Counted from the first letter of the stretch, positions 27,001 to 28,129 are shown. The stretch: 31,353 bases of DNA from Candidatus Omnitrophota bacterium (GCA_015486615.1 WFRI01000024.1:1-31353), one strand, 5' to 3'. A program made the numbers and translations. Notes: generated from the sequence alone by a model not told the origin.

Positions 27001-28129
27001 AGCCTCTTGTTATATGTTTGACCGAACCGTTATAATACTGCGTTGCCTGAATAGGGGAAATATTTCCCTGCGAGTTTATTCTAAGGATATATTTGCCGCC
27101 ATTGACGGCAAATTTATCCTGCCGGGTAGCAGCATCCGCCCCTATTCCTGTTACATGCTGTCTGCCATAGCCGTAAACAGTATCTGCCGGCATAGCATAA
27201 GCCCCGGAAGAATAGTTCCAGTGCACAGTATCAGTTGGGTTGTTTAAAGCAAAAACAGCCTCTGAAGGGGAAGTGCTGAAGAAATTATAAGTGGCAGACT
27301 TTACTGAAGACGGCTTAGGATTACGGGGCTGGGTATTGGTCATTTCGCTAAGACGCTCATTGATAAATTTCGTAGATTGATAAGCAAGGGGAATTATCTC
27401 AAGCCCCCCGGGAGTTTGCCAAGCCGGCACAGAAGTTGCGGGCTTACCCGAATTATCATAAACATTAACCGGATTCGTAAGTCTCGCATTATTAAGCCCT
27501 AACTCGTTAAATGTCTGTCGGGCAAATCCGCCTTGTTTTTGAATTGCGTTGACAACTGTATTATTGTCAGGCCTAAAACCTACTCCATTTAAGCCGTTGT
27601 TAAACCAAACAGGCATAGAGCCTATAGGATTGTTAGGCAGTTTAGAAACTGTATAGCCAAAACCTACAGGGTGGACATACTGGTCAGCATAATTGCCGCT
27701 GGCTGCTTTAAACCCCGCATTATTTACCCACATAGGCTCAGTAAAAAAATATGTAGGAGTATAACAGTTGCTAAAAGAAGGCAGCTGCGGCTTAGAATAT
27801 CCAGCAGGAATATAGTAATTATTGGCGGTGGTTTCTTGGCCTGTGGTAGAGTCAACCCATGTAGTCTGCATAGTACCTCCACCCCATTCATCAGCGTAAA
27901 CAGAAGTTGAAGACAAAAGTTTGGCTAAAATTCCGGACTGCGCAGGAGTTATCTGCTGTTGAGGCAGGATTACCGGCAGGGTAAAACTCTGCGGGCCTGC
28001 AGCCCAAACTACATCCTGATAGAGAAAACAAATAACTACAAACAAGGCAATAAGCCTCAGCCAGGGCTTAAACCGCGGGCCTTGCGCTTCCAAAATTATG
28101 CCTTTTTGTATATTTTCTTCTCTTGCCAT
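1..28129 (-). CDS. Giant secreted multidomain protein, at least 9,376 aa, 3' end beyond the window
   Basis: One frame stays open from the ATG at 28129 to the left edge. An in-frame TAA at 28142-28144 lies 12 bases upstream, so this ATG is the first possible ATG. Residues 24-37 are a hydrophobic signal-peptide core with a probable cut after VWA or VWAA (residues 43/44). In order follow a beta-type Asn/Gly/Ser/aromatic-rich region (45-2120), Gly/Ala-rich hydrophobic stretches (2130-3130), charged helices (3130-4590), an SF2 ATPase (4596-5118), more helices (to 6360), an HExxH segment (H6423), an M24 fold (6665-6898), FHA (7635-7703), TPR (7820-7914), metallophosphatase (8000-8275), coiled coil (8815-8985) and a Gly-rich tract (9150-9225). 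No Shine-Dalgarno is placed correctly, so translation may be coupled to the gene 17 bp upstream. The domain mixture and size fit giant proteins known from Omnitrophota. The overall function is unknown; a role in contact with other cells is inference. Confidence 0.95.
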   Translation of the reverse strand, partial: MAREENIQKGIILEAQGPRFKPWLRLIALFVVICFLYQDVVWAAGPQSFTLPVILPQQQITPAQSGILAKLLSSTSVYADEWGGGTMQTTWVDSTTGQETTANNYYIPAGYSKPQLPSFSNCYTPTYFFTEPMWVNNAGFKAASGNYADQYVHPVGFGYTVSKLPNNPIGSMPVWFNNGLNGVGFRPDNNTVVNAIQKQGGFARQTFNELGLNNARLTNPVNVYDNSGKPATSVPAWQTPGGLEIIPLAYQSTKFINERLSEMTNTQPRNPKPSSVKSATYNFFSTSPSEAVFALNNPTDTVHWNYSSGAYAMPADTVYGYGRQHVTGIGADAATRQDKFAVNGGKYILRINSQGNISPIQATQYYNGSVKHITRGSPTRWTGEQNHSYIQRGVFSGKTQNTTVKWDAGNVVNIKDKRAFEPGSINIPQASSNGNTQPHAAGTYNEFWAVDTQTGQTLHHGIVPIVETDKSGNTIGKNGSIIGPISPIASMPSGGFGTPARSKKVSTQGTIKTDSANKVNTYWIKFINFGEGSTSKLIFGPGARWSGRNYNYQKLTNINGGIYSAGSGAVAPDKNTTYNVNGKDIGNALAKRYGAGKYGIISVDTKGLKMPKTIKGTGLVLHNGPQPLEETFKRMASMPLSTNPAQAAGKVISAVQRKSLKEPLAVANYKDTMPLPASLKIVDYTNRDRFFSQTAVWQRPSASASNASFSSLTSSVASSKPTNLTYAGKTYNHLKVNKNYSITQIFSGNSNKNPIKNIGAVHQVYADNQGRFDLGQSFDFAAPGKELVRAGVAGFGIMPKDLQAISDKVKGKTKISAGEGIDAFNPENYLQRINPLLKRLPNSLSGVLKDVGRNTQGVFSLKVIDIEGNLAFNYSIQDKTRPIDFIVRNPDKNISEEGAYMRGLYNLKNSAVLEGSKFPSNMLPPQGNIKDYKINPNTVTLTYTIKNGEERKLEIPISLPQGSNLSQIYKSLEKAPAVKWKLITNDYLLRPYEGHFDKETGRIQWRASEGSVNMSGWGYLTQTQGTKHLAVFGNGRDYQGRDISPAFTVKYKTINGKEQLTQSFDGVLIKADNKAFGSFGKVDNKVFTQWRPQFTPGGSSNPSDIPTNALAVNPSEALLKRNPGLRVLSLDNNSRQIHIVFNEKHQGVEYGRGSKIYFGNTPTWDPLSGSKLFDGFRSLEEKSIGAGKTSFAWAFSDNIKAAQIYNPSWRKENGVWVLSDIKELYSKDNPAIWKKGAGWIAPLAGGKVSQGSGVLSFAVNKTGANSSTSSTWLAVKNLQVLNKEKAIQSAVKERFPAAYTNEKGIKQFKQNLRQTLDGILPKGYGLRVFTGEGSMYHSRYFTSGENVKNVDKVVKQALGKTPSLPKASSSKSQSILEQLPSLIHTSTQYNIGKTNIPGVLSLSGRVEILGWQSSYLPLLTNPGAKAGFSDELTVFLPSGKNGYNKITGASGASLKFTPEGLKAEGSFPEFVSKSYSLNKEKFSVRRLELQNVYFNKEGIAVKYKGQSAAGSLVRKTWDILNSSLGKLTENVNTRTIQQGTQGLIFRAGRNSFTLVSSSQFKTSSHASGKEENAVYKALKSRKRPGKGFKGGRPGEKQQSVRPEYTALLSSYKNETRAEGAFSYLITSMGERFNVYDTFFKVGEGFNSEDNGLAVGDSTAFYKENNTLSGFWFAKDGIHWKNSEQKGIKPGDLRGISLKREGDINILRNKPIKNTNRKDNNIYDSGIIHIENVKILKQLAGNEIDNFNMLDLKAGEGKHQLWLYNKGKFQKAVNIKAKVEEIAIKTPVAIDKKNAELENAGKILGIRISIPNDESTISFLNNFGLLGSKTSRPKQGKSNGLPEQPKKQIVFDKRKNPDTFGIANNTKAPYSSEKWAQLRPGDSLTFDFAGNLIAGIGDRLRFTQGTNWGDKMKIQGSKIKKNPDGTITVLEEGIAKVGFSFAKDSRGKLILKNGIPQLGLTLTPEKGIYFGAYNMHNVKQADGKISEGYYLNSNDNKGFLWGTDGNIYYSGSAKDYKAVEWSGYKANLPEGYVGVIKSPRGKNTDIAYVLPDVDLRSVGNSVGNKALILKTTGSVSIKKGEKGETPWWSKITTESKVWTKKQGQYNIFQSQQKGSLEFALPEGFSRLQAFSMALNPGAKRVEVKDSSKKILDIKRVAKSSYYFALATDFSLSAAVDIIMAGSEKLVNLVVPKRFESHYWENWLRYEMAEATRYSEVSGLADFGRAAAGETMTRIVQTARFVDKISFVHLTGIDSLAMSREDIKDREQVYKNLETAGKQLTEEAENNSPISAKLGKFAPYIIGGELLTDADAVSSAGKILKILKNPIAPFNNPVANFMAEQAVWLGSYNVLHYAATRKLASPGEDVVMFLGVGAGRLLAEIAAAYSEASTTAGIVARFVSTTASQTVLYNNIDYVISPFTGDKGWGAHWETNLALNAGFAGLGEAARVFNARKGVALYKEVVGTDTAKAEAVKDFAESAESAGVSGEHISYLDRVEVAKEGKKSESLLSAVSKAKKWEELKSYKVTNVGSKLTAQDVLEQVGINEERLGELSKTVGGTTNIGKVNESVRKLEEAGVSLEDAAKLSRRFSAARLEEISAAGSFPESKMFSSIDRGISFFKEHKKTAMGFAGAIGAVGYPSLNTFNNYLSKDSSTYGNFTASLGKAFTSPGNFVKGALWGMAALYAFSPGSVKELKTVEDVKGARGFFDRRLSRFANKENWLGRKADRWLGRRDLDRFLYSGRVMPRAAKWGWIKRGAFGSFAGAGINAAGYGIDYGVDKFFGKDTYTSDRSFWAEAFGGALKGGIGLMWLGGLSKSIGSNLAPLAGAEEEDIRALGFIDFGKHKGASWLYHQSLSGALDWIFVSPVFTIGESFYNQVGLYMKDSWQKHSGWGVLKVPSDTALSLYHHQNGFFAMKRGLTLSQMDYLVKKGISNDTIDKIRQGKKISYTEYNKIMTALRGHSFKEERVKYSYYSKLTGRDLFLSAVTGSSSGKWMKPAFSLAQVSTYKYSMPGGMLEKGYRWIIKVGGKKLRQRLPSFMWGLEEKEIKDIAAQEILSSLNKGGALNVIRWFDSTVVTMPFVVKTADFAIGQANNLSNKLFGADALSKGGRTFLSFVVLFTIPQASREAMRELGALAEGYNKGDLADDAQRQAIVRIVRETKTPLRELEENSLRLRESKYFNNLVLEAASSHFNELMSEIRNLGGYDAGLVEAAKAKASGGPVTLEHFEQAAGSGNEGKAKLAYQAYNRQRAYEAAKARADSEGRQVTLADVQRVMHEQIEVSAEDMADSLARTDSQKEILENYYKERYSEEEYGFSLKESSGRAYVEYNLPGIITDAIRQGHFRAADVVFKKDGLVSLIKEQIMPFLPKDVKDILSLLPHKDELVKTTEDEILEPFKEAAFKGIVNKIHSEAQRLAGDRPLTREHYRQALINILGEEGNMEISGIGHKAYLRALAEKSLAAESPSGNNPTVSPMGGGVPKDHLTYEKVKKGAIEARVKEYEKDSSLLLKHIEKYSLSQEEIKDSIREITAEKAAEEAGVKNASDAEVEKWYREYYKERPDELDKAVQNVFLKDEDSIREITAEKAAREAGVKNASDAEVEKWYREYYKEWPDELDEAARENFNNQDANSLISDFLYSRQESIKQKISLARQESAQAKAKELFKGNGLDSLSEKLYQQHLDTYRKKIKDKAEAKFKKRVKEQYDSAKKKIAERRGITDEEYKQAAREGLESEKVVREQIVENAINREKSQIKNSQEYDEELAKEWYRKKGYYENRTKELNKAAEDVLGIDIEDAQSIKDFVSKEPQKIEFDYSHPEITEKAKKAKLKELKARGFEFKSYSDFEKAHNALKDENSELLERARRFEDLTDSLSQRLFDVVSPLKTKAIFDNNLLRFAVKIQYQARLAGLNLVSLSLLEQEVDEKKKLLNRELLLGEKPETGRGEIYSVSQLAGKEFDLNILQEALSGAKDLRLRQSKDFKLFKQIADGKIKEGDKITLKEKINGKEQQARFTFTADMAKTFGNFYEKLEGGLSYPLWGKASNKGRRRLAELIRQARESGKTVSLKEAYRAAGFWRKSLLLGDMGNLLLSDAFLKSFESRISAVEKIEGILGRENIEKLLKGKLKANKLKDILKNKGNDDKLSKLLIDYADVVMKMEGLVSAHPDIKGKINKVVESYLFGKGDEEANLGKLKEEMQKAFTDDALQGVEENSKKTETKKAVGEFRGKWKDIENSLNNLKETAGGVKTQNQDTSLFYIGELAGLYKDIAEFAVDIENGKEKNGTDKKGILGVKKDIALANLEYLFGAKYKNQENLEKELGKLNRVKDAYILGGKLEETEGKEGAEKDIFISNYFLPSASIWGRSKFNLLRLFRSYDALKGKFEANEELIKSLTKENSASREEIEKAFKKYQTAGLALYDKYNKAGQSKEDITGAAAKKQDRFSLKVLDEGREPKPLLSSKEVDTYLKWRNNNENKKDITSTFNKAGIEIQNLEEKDGVYKGKADIANGGVAFDFKVEAKGTGPAKISIEKVEKSGGTANIENALKEKIKEANLGLSDDAVSAIAKVELVSGLAEKILKETARKVNADKNRDNQESIELALKDIQQPENVLRVLAGESIETAMAGGKTLAGVFALIANQLTASGRGASLYLTKHTPLVREVVSQGEGWAALFGLKLREADSLASNRSVPTSTLYELFKDKNSILVGSIEKFPHLFNRRQSNDLFERARINKLLGYLKSSDNLVVFDEAQNLFLQHLEAIVGKGHSSLFPYYLKYRKAYEVINRLINEGRFENITLEAAKEADALERDSSSPLSSSALEVVENSNKKGYAKIGEGIFLTRPAEQYIRQQLGDEILNPGEIKSIFEAIINKGERVALTSDLRVVVASKTDAMQPDMVLHDKALMVASAMKKAEELGINPSRINWEASSAGGDTLISSSAFKLLRDISGRKAVLSGTLSPYSDLIRLINGKDINFIGEKARLVKKGGKLYYQAGENKTEIKLNNTDVMTGSPIEELVKKVEGVKGNKGVFIVVSAENLPRLKELLRKKHITFSLYDTNINDYKKGELSEKVKNIKQGEVVVGTEGLVKEGLNVAEGVDLFYAEPITDLSSVLQTFARINRSGGSGDKVHFFYSQRDIARFLKENRQLKSVVKERWLARYKELEGKNVVSPAEATEREQLKEILNIQDGAIGKDNIIDKMDNPEGMFEDKTAAIDFVFRLQEEIFLSHKAYENLTRLLEEIYITRPFEELLKLTGENKGQASKEYQFLLEVYRQVLLDRNSELYASYAVKDIAKPRDMARQALMNISSRVENILSIIEGSSSKFASALKDARFGYEYSLSKMERLASKSPFRSRRNKSLRDIAEGLFSARDWSKDVLPGKMEDIFADNTAQAPPSLDKFDSIEAGIKFAKLLADKVLLPSIRTTANSSEPLLKEKALVSAGARELKAKLESRDIAVSPEVFEKIENLIDGFSSHTLNVERALKIIGEIKAVIPNNSQGQFAPALLKALNALSVRLQHHPYVSNISNQNLISSFALVNDWVNEIAQKTSSSLSDTEKQDLKEILTRAINPAVSPERLSLISSQKKLVSLYMEDDAAKQYLASLPYSVQADYAKFLRALQLRNSNFLGLGWIKRFFYLHYKDRGPENLSRYLTAGPTFKYKGLFEWRMVWHLPTFKYKGLYNLSGVINPGIWSVKQDKLSGRLDELTKDKDLKDYLLRLRLAALKAKQEHLNKTTGFLRGPFLRPLKALMPFSYFNSFYEKLDSSNPKKPFTHTLESLYKPSSAGDTLAESISSAFAFFEGIDKKAAKKIKLNDAVEYLTLPPQAKVTRFQKYFAKGGIDFEESRQEIEKILKQPISSKDKMQKIKGILFEEKELKNKQKITLAKVLAGTENVIGEEDFDSAVKEYEIAGLIPEAVPEDKEAADSSSEALRRIVEKIVSNLNKDKFDKFKESIERTADFSLIEKRQSEILAQAGGYAELINELQEMSASDVLENSGLTDKEQQERLPRTEQRVAFYKTKLNYAVNKARKNIGERDDYLADINHTIFNVLNSKASFEEKLSRIENLGLISPSEMRRKQKAKDEIADVIRSAIGTENMGGNLPAEESFIRYLIGKHSLSQADISALRRLLTAYHKLLELRLEAQDNAGDNNLPAYKKYYYEIAPLLVGRIDKEVKFALLRMEIDSDIIGGIAKFALNSINNAYKAIDKLALLKENLIMYKDSLGIDEARIMEFYDNPQKLLSLLRLKNNSHISSLSLLDKINTAIPLRAKGILPLGIDISRVSTIEDALNSALNEIKRDLLGEDYYKYEFAYKRAKKQGRPVDDILEGIVRQMRENKNIQYLIQAKLFKLMKDNETFKEISALMNTSSDEALFKLARYLLKGKITVKLAPSYIDTVKVFNKEDEGKGFELQIPLNRFENSFGETGGKFGFALRSVGRLESRHEILGHLFGYFLGIPLGESRDAVWGYNPTEWFALTFTTIDALERAKATGLPLTPDQLSYVHSITRSNPVGGVRRLLWRLRGTGRNSDIRAEKDPYMDLMRKYYFSYYSARQDNVSDFSRRVLKGLSRGMLGGYRGLSENIRKTLMENNGTTPIDKEWMGLEAPSLAKLYSPAYFSAFNPERFYKDKVALSHPQVSNLGGGPPNADIRAMEEAGKAAQKAAKGIARELAERVNAVSSSSAAAVTSRDVYEIVNDVLRENGIHLPYKDSDIKTHITVYGPKSDTLGEISPDEKPEEFKKGDLITVDLCGLHELNYPVDKTFMLVLGSDKVIDINTTDVELRQALKEAGVESEKQVKIVRAFNIQKGAFKAGQEKLAVGAKASDVDKAVREYLESKKEELEKLGEVRFYWQDNVALGHGIGASRVHRKTIIIDEKSGYTFKHNDTVAFEPAFRIAGLGVFKLEDTFLIHNEREQNGPFYRYVGNNTNFTTGGEVGKGRGSGRNGIGTGSGPGNGSNTGIGAAGTGNDSGSNTRKEKSPKIEREQLSRSLEDAKVGVSLTVNPQEKRLTIRIEGENLPKDMAEAREFAKDLKVIINGREYVFEVKRFNEIEIQLPEDMEIDSLKDVKLIYKKLDITPEWMRENEDWWEKYLSEAEKSIESLEEKLRGGDKVSKEEKDKIIKDAVDDLTKVEGKIRNIKRKKGDNEKNVDYRERVDRVKKKIENMGYKIVYPLGETADIGSREISITLSEPGLAVKVVKTEKGWEAKVTNSENYKSASVDSAKVVKKVQQSIDEIVSDAEGKGKDVDKEIVKQFAGKRIIARVDKPGVVGPSGELIETSKVTTAPVEVVKEESFQPDSSQPSAGGPEGKSSKPADNNAPGKKPSAGAVSSGSRPERRGVRKSTTTLKEIVKATESVFAIGKRINHGMYHLLYSPDKDKNDFYKKYGYTRLLLPVLREEKLSCEADKKAPEYLIYEIKGDKVMIQYYADYDTDALSKYNADEHREGQLFVAAVLSKEKGLTLIKEIKSNPNILHRFLGEFYAPQELSTRRRDKPKSYNLDIRPILSQGKLYIAQMQGIELADEESLYGWRSSNHSVDLENKSEEFNKKAQIINYQPDPVELTEEFSGANVLLDKKSSPPRVPSSPKAGNNPSASSSLRKQESGKQNKRGKSASSAIVEMSYSGRPIKIILAPDTEGSYDLFIASYEDLPHYLQKILSSHPGEYFIYDSKGNFKILPDEEPVIIGRKQPGPFELNSYISRRHLKFFRQKNTIYIQDLNSTNGIHIAASERLISKDILNGESRSSLKEAEAPEIQKKIQEADSFEKLFEVINNYLVGGIKGSRRHFSAQELINIIGEVRKGSKGINTITRTFGLRNRVKELLKAGSSKNSKVSPSKESISPNKESKNWEDIVKEVQKLKKKREYKKALQLIEKAIKKNPSVNGPWILGGSIYYEMGNLEKAEEYYLKAKELNPSFAPLYLSLFYVFIQRGEIEKAEELLPEIEYFSKAVAKGLRETLEFIKKELGKKKGFNQSPAPENKANNENGKSLSEISRTENIGDIVKEIKGFLKQLNNLYPQAKGIVKLNSKIPALVIPDLHARRELLMKLLNTELEDGKTVLEMVAEGKLQLLFLGDFMHTEKGEVWRKIGEEYLENKFQGRTPEMDKEMADSLGTVAMVMKLKGAFPENVHILKGNHDNIKNSRENGNMPFMKYDRPMGGYGFTGLGEGGLVKIWTEKKLGEGFLEEFAKWENSLPVFAIGSNFVASHSEPAKLYSLEEIEKRTPDVVRDLTWTRNKGLYTKEVLKHIFGEHKGKYYIVGHTHTESNLEDYKKNKLIVVNHSKKLVALLIEPGKDIKSAEDVERIIVPSASSSLNALGMEKVGPQTVSQQAAASSTLIETPSSARRPQEIRALSKQLVHAYKRLRAAEFKVEQQQAVSSINDLVSLKAEMDKISRHIVSLGGNPGKILKRFRGLQPGRKDNAGSTNRAGSVPVEKSNSSKNPVNNNDNLPLQMPNVPVPMPSNSIQPGQGFLNGWVMPLAGAAEGSIKRPSQYPAGEALEVQRALAGLDSTNIGPGSPGRGKGCPAAASVQDGSKGLNRGKDRKVLGNLAQDGRKNESSLRKTGKNAGSYNEKGVSGSEESASANNINTSKNTTNRNSNGDNNSGNGSGSGQAGSAGPIAADRSTENSTASSGAERFVKVRTDTFKHLPEYLEGTLSEDKKVIKAPAKLGADSISPPQKQKQGGICASNLALQNPAQNASVSTPIQKASPAILDKNSAQRDTLNISSSPISSELGDLIKRFLRETPRLKAKILFREKGGDSFDNYFAAEEKMYKIMRSLRRRKRFEGETSEFSLEDLSGIMRTMGASIVSDEELEGMPNEEIEKRFTEGIKAIVELLDLPEARTEFYKEMSADYLNLFPEVKKEAAERTNGKIEYIEEKVRSTNEQVGGIEKKAEETNKKVEETNKKVEETNKKVGSLRNIVEKQGSQIRDTNGYIKELLEEIAGLKNKIAELEKEKERNSRLIEELSQKMKDLERKIEEQERELKKTKETAQTAKRDAYIAQRAAEDTRGVVSRITNNTDCLESSLEGAKSESVAKRIRALRSLGEEINLSKIVEVSEGILKIFSFSKKDLIKLSEKKYALLKNLIFLEKRSGGIYHAVRAAIADEKGIYVLNESNRQGKGEAKVGGFISWDKLLTYEGRIVVVGRTKDSREIKEKGGKEENAKEIDEAAQIENIFGPGQSQGGTPGGTSNPGGQGGLPGGQGGLPGGQGGIGTPGGSTGSDGGAGTRGSGAGTGAPGTTGNSGGNGSTSGQGGVGSPIGEKGISSSAITMNTGFRMVHQGLNPILLNPNGNETTGLAPPQKAVRLVSSSPLDTLPVIKVSLPISILSRPELIALMFPPAENSNSLSAEMKKPNQSSSAVVLKPAEQAILKKVVEILSLGPVKGSELLKRMLVRSIEEAALIWQ
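455..680 (-). other. Collagen-like Gly-rich tract
   Basis: Residues about 9150-9225 are dominated by Gly with Pro, Gln, Ser and Thr, including LPGGQGG units. Such tracts act as flexible or collagen-like spacers between folded parts. The local DNA is far richer in GC than its surroundings because of the Gly and Pro codons. Confidence 0.8.
582..640 (-). repeat. 21-bp tandem repeat, 2.8 copies, within the Gly-rich tract
   Basis: Two perfect units (582-602, 603-623) and a 17-base partial third (624-640). Each encodes GGQGGLP in the minus-strand frame. The unit length is a multiple of three, so copy changes would not break the frame. Confidence 0.9.
1180..1685 (-). other. Long heptad coiled coil
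   Basis: Residues about 8815-8985 are almost without Pro and follow a heptad pattern, including three copies of ETNKKVE and, further on, LEEIAGLKNKIAELEKEKER and LERKIEEQERELKKTKET. This should form a two- or three-stranded coiled coil about 20 nm long that could oligomerise the giant protein. Confidence 0.85.
1471..1542 (-). repeat. 21-bp tandem repeat, about three copies, encoding exact heptads
   Basis: The 21-bp unit that encodes one heptad (EETNKKV) is repeated three times with no or almost no change, followed by a partial copy. Exact heptads at DNA level point to recent slippage or unequal exchange that lengthens the coiled coil in steps of one heptad. Confidence 0.85.
2380..2960 (-). 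other. Low-complexity linker region
   Basis: This part of the giant protein, between the phosphatase and the coiled coil, is rich in Asn, Ser, Gly and Pro (for example NRNSNGDNNSGNGSGSG near 2400 and PLQMPNVPVPMPSNS near 2850). It has no domain signature and probably forms a flexible spacer. A matching Gly/Asn-rich linker is found after the M24 domain at 7436-7300. Confidence 0.7.
3276..3296 (-). repeat. Dispersed 21-bp repeat, copy 1 (encodes PSASSSL)
   Basis: These 21 bases are identical to those at 5412-5432 and lie in the same codon phase. The tag sits just after the phosphatase domain, in a Ser-rich linker. Confidence 0.85.
3305..4130 (-). other. PPP-like calcineurin-type metallophosphatase domain
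   Basis: Residues about 8000-8275 hold all metal-binding motifs of the fold in order: PDLHAR (Asp8009, His8011), LGDFMH (Asp8047), KGNHDN (Asn8107, His8108, Asp8109), ASHSEP (His8179) and VGHTHTE (His8232, His8234). The first motif replaces the usual Gly of GDxHG with Pro, and the second lacks the DRG of classic Ser/Thr phosphatases, so it is a divergent PPP-like phosphatase or a general metallophosphoesterase. With full ligands it is probably active. Its place after an FHA domain and TPRs suggests phosphoprotein substrates, which is inference. Confidence 0.85.
4390..4665 (-). other. Tetratricopeptide (TPR) repeats
   Basis: Residues about 7820-7914 contain helix pairs of 34 residues with the TPR pattern, best seen in GSIYYEMGNLEKAEEYYLKA followed by KELNPS, where Gly, Tyr, Ala and Pro stand at the usual sites. 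A preceding unit (YKKALQLIEKAIKKNPS) and a following one (FIQRGEIEKAEELL) fit. TPRs bind partner proteins or peptides; here they bridge the FHA and phosphatase domains. Confidence 0.85.
5020..5225 (-). other. FHA (forkhead-associated) phosphothreonine-binding domain
   Basis: Residues about 7635-7703 carry the FHA signature: GR (Gly7660-Arg7661) at the end of a beta strand, SRRH (Ser7674 to His7677), and DLNSTNG (Asn7696, Gly7697). These are the residues that bind phosphothreonine peptides and shape the loops. The strand pattern VIIGR...ISRRHLKFF...IYIQDLNSTNG is standard. FHA domains usually serve Ser/Thr kinase signalling and control of secretion systems. No kinase is visible in the window, but a phosphatase-like domain lies 300 residues further on. 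Confidence 0.9.
5250..7235 (-). other. Unrecognised middle region of the giant protein
   Basis: About 660 residues between the M24 domain and the FHA domain. It begins with a small beta segment (VSLTVNPQEKRLTIRIEG), continues through a highly charged helical stretch, then a Pro/Ser-rich linker (near 6280-6190), and a mixed alpha/beta block around 6170-5570 containing GKRINHGMYHLLYSPDKD and YNLDIRPILSQGKLYIAQ. The last block looks folded and is about 190 residues, but I cannot name it. Confidence 0.5.
5412..5432 (-). repeat. Dispersed 21-bp repeat, copy 2 (encodes PSASSSL)
   Basis: Identical to 3276-3296, in the same codon phase. The tag sits in the linker between the unrecognised block and the FHA domain. 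The sequences flanking the two copies differ. Confidence 0.85.
7438..8137 (-). other. M24 (methionine aminopeptidase / Xaa-Pro peptidase) pita-bread domain
   Basis: Residues about 6665-6898 match the M24 fold, with all five metal ligands in order: Asp6726 in TVDLCG, Asp6738 in PVDKTF, His6837 in LGHGIG, Glu6868 in FEPAFRI and Glu6882 in KLEDTFLI. Between them, the helical section with AGQEKLAVGAKASDVDKAV is where the family has its alpha helices. M24 proteins with these ligands remove N-terminal residues or cut before or after proline, whereas ligand-less relatives only bind peptides; this copy keeps the ligands. The spacing between the last two Glu residues (14) is shorter than in E. coli MetAP. 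It is followed by a Gly/Asn-rich linker (7436-7300). A free-standing M24 gene would be ordinary; one buried in a giant exported chain is not. Confidence 0.8.
8540..9045 (-). other. HExxH zinc-metallopeptidase-like segment
   Basis: Residues about 6362-6530 contain SRHEILGHLFGYFLGIP, in which His6423, Glu6424 and His6428 form an HExxH site. Glu6452, in NPTEWFAL, is 24 residues after the second His and is a good candidate third zinc ligand, as in gluzincins and in toxin-type metallopeptidases that have a downstream FAE-like helix. Helical sequence flanks it on both sides. HExxH alone can occur by chance, but the Gly before the second His, the amphipathic helix and the downstream Glu make a real site likely. 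The substrate is unknown. Confidence 0.6.
11140..11215 (-). repeat. 25-bp perfect direct repeats flanking a 26-bp insert
   Basis: The same 25 bases occur at 11140-11164 and 11191-11215, 51 bp apart. In the protein this duplicates TFKYKGL with a period of 17 residues and adds the odd stretch FEWRMVWHLP. The frame is kept because 51 is a multiple of three. Confidence 0.9.
12780..14345 (-). other. SF2 helicase / SecA-like ATPase module inside the giant protein
   Basis: Residues about 4596-5118 carry a full set of superfamily 2 motor motifs in the right order: Walker A AMAGGKT (Lys4616, codon 14282-14284), motif II VVFDEAQ (Asp4735-Gln4738), motif III LSGT (Ser4941), a motif IV-like strand GVFIVVSAENLP, motif V GTEGLVKEGLNV, and motif VI QTFARINRSG with Arg5103 and Arg5106. 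The two RecA-like lobes and an insert of about 200 residues between motifs II and III can be followed. All key residues for ATP binding and hydrolysis are present, so it is probably active. Motif VI and the GGKT loop recall SecA and DEAD-type helicases, but I cannot assign the substrate (protein, DNA or RNA). An ATPase in a protein with a signal peptide is unusual. Confidence 0.8.
17290..17577 (-). repeat. Two 132-bp direct copies (period 156 bp) encoding a 52-residue repeat
   Basis: The DNA at 17290-17421 and 17446-17577 is nearly identical, with about eight differences seen by eye. Each copy encodes DSIREITAEKAA followed by EAGVKNASDAEVEKWYREYY and then PDELD. The period is exactly 52 codons, so the frame is kept. 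A decayed third relative (around 16890-16770) reads EELAKEWYRKKGYYENR and TKELNKAAED. The high DNA identity points to a recent internal duplication in an acidic helical region. Confidence 0.85.
18740..21740 (-). other. Gly/Ala-rich hydrophobic zone of the giant protein
   Basis: About 1,000 residues with repeated hydrophobic Gly/Ala stretches, for example MFLGVGAGRLLAEIAAAY (near 21030), AMGFAGAIGAVGYP (near 20250), NFVKGALWGMAALYAF (near 20100), GSFAGAGINAAGYGIDYG (near 19850) and FLSFVVLFTIP (near 18800). They are separated by charged helical pieces. Several are long enough to span or enter a membrane, although none is as hydrophobic as a typical transmembrane helix. Similar stretches fill the first third of the upstream gene product. 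This zone divides the beta-rich outer half from the enzyme-bearing half, so it could mark a membrane-embedded or pore-like section. That topology is inference. Confidence 0.5.
21770..27997 (-). other. Beta-rich, Asn/Gly/Ser/aromatic-rich extracellular region of the giant protein
   Basis: About 2,080 residues rich in Asn, Gly, Ser, Thr, Tyr and Trp, with alternating polar and hydrophobic residues and many short turn segments such as GIYFGAYN and GNIYYSGS. This composition is typical of extended beta solenoids or beta-sandwich arrays in bacterial surface proteins and adhesins. I see no catalytic motif and cannot name a family. A 12-bp tandem duplication near its C-terminal end gives SVGN-SVGN. 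The role as a surface structure or binding region is inferred from composition and position after the signal peptide. Confidence 0.6.
21941..21964 (-). repeat. Perfect 12-bp tandem duplication
   Basis: ATTGCCTACACT occurs twice in a row (21941-21952, 21953-21964), giving SVGN-SVGN in the giant protein. It is a small in-frame slippage event. Confidence 0.85.
27998..28129 (-). other. Signal peptide at the N terminus of the giant protein
   Basis: Residues 1-44: a polar N-region with Arg19, Lys21 and Arg25, a hydrophobic core from Trp24 to Tyr37, and the sequence VWAAG with possible cuts after Ala43 or Ala44. The N-region is longer than usual but fits Sec-dependent export. No lipobox Cys follows, so it is not a lipoprotein. 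Confidence 0.8.

Noticed and set aside
26750..27247. Plus-strand frame of 165 codons
   Set aside because: Antisense to the beta-rich region of the giant gene; no start signal or domain and atypical composition.
1..28129. A chain of separate genes joined by missed stops or frameshifts
   Set aside because: All motif positions (Walker A, DEAQ, HExxH, M24 ligands, FHA, phosphatase) and the sampled rows lie in the same codon phase from 28129 to 2, with no stop seen.
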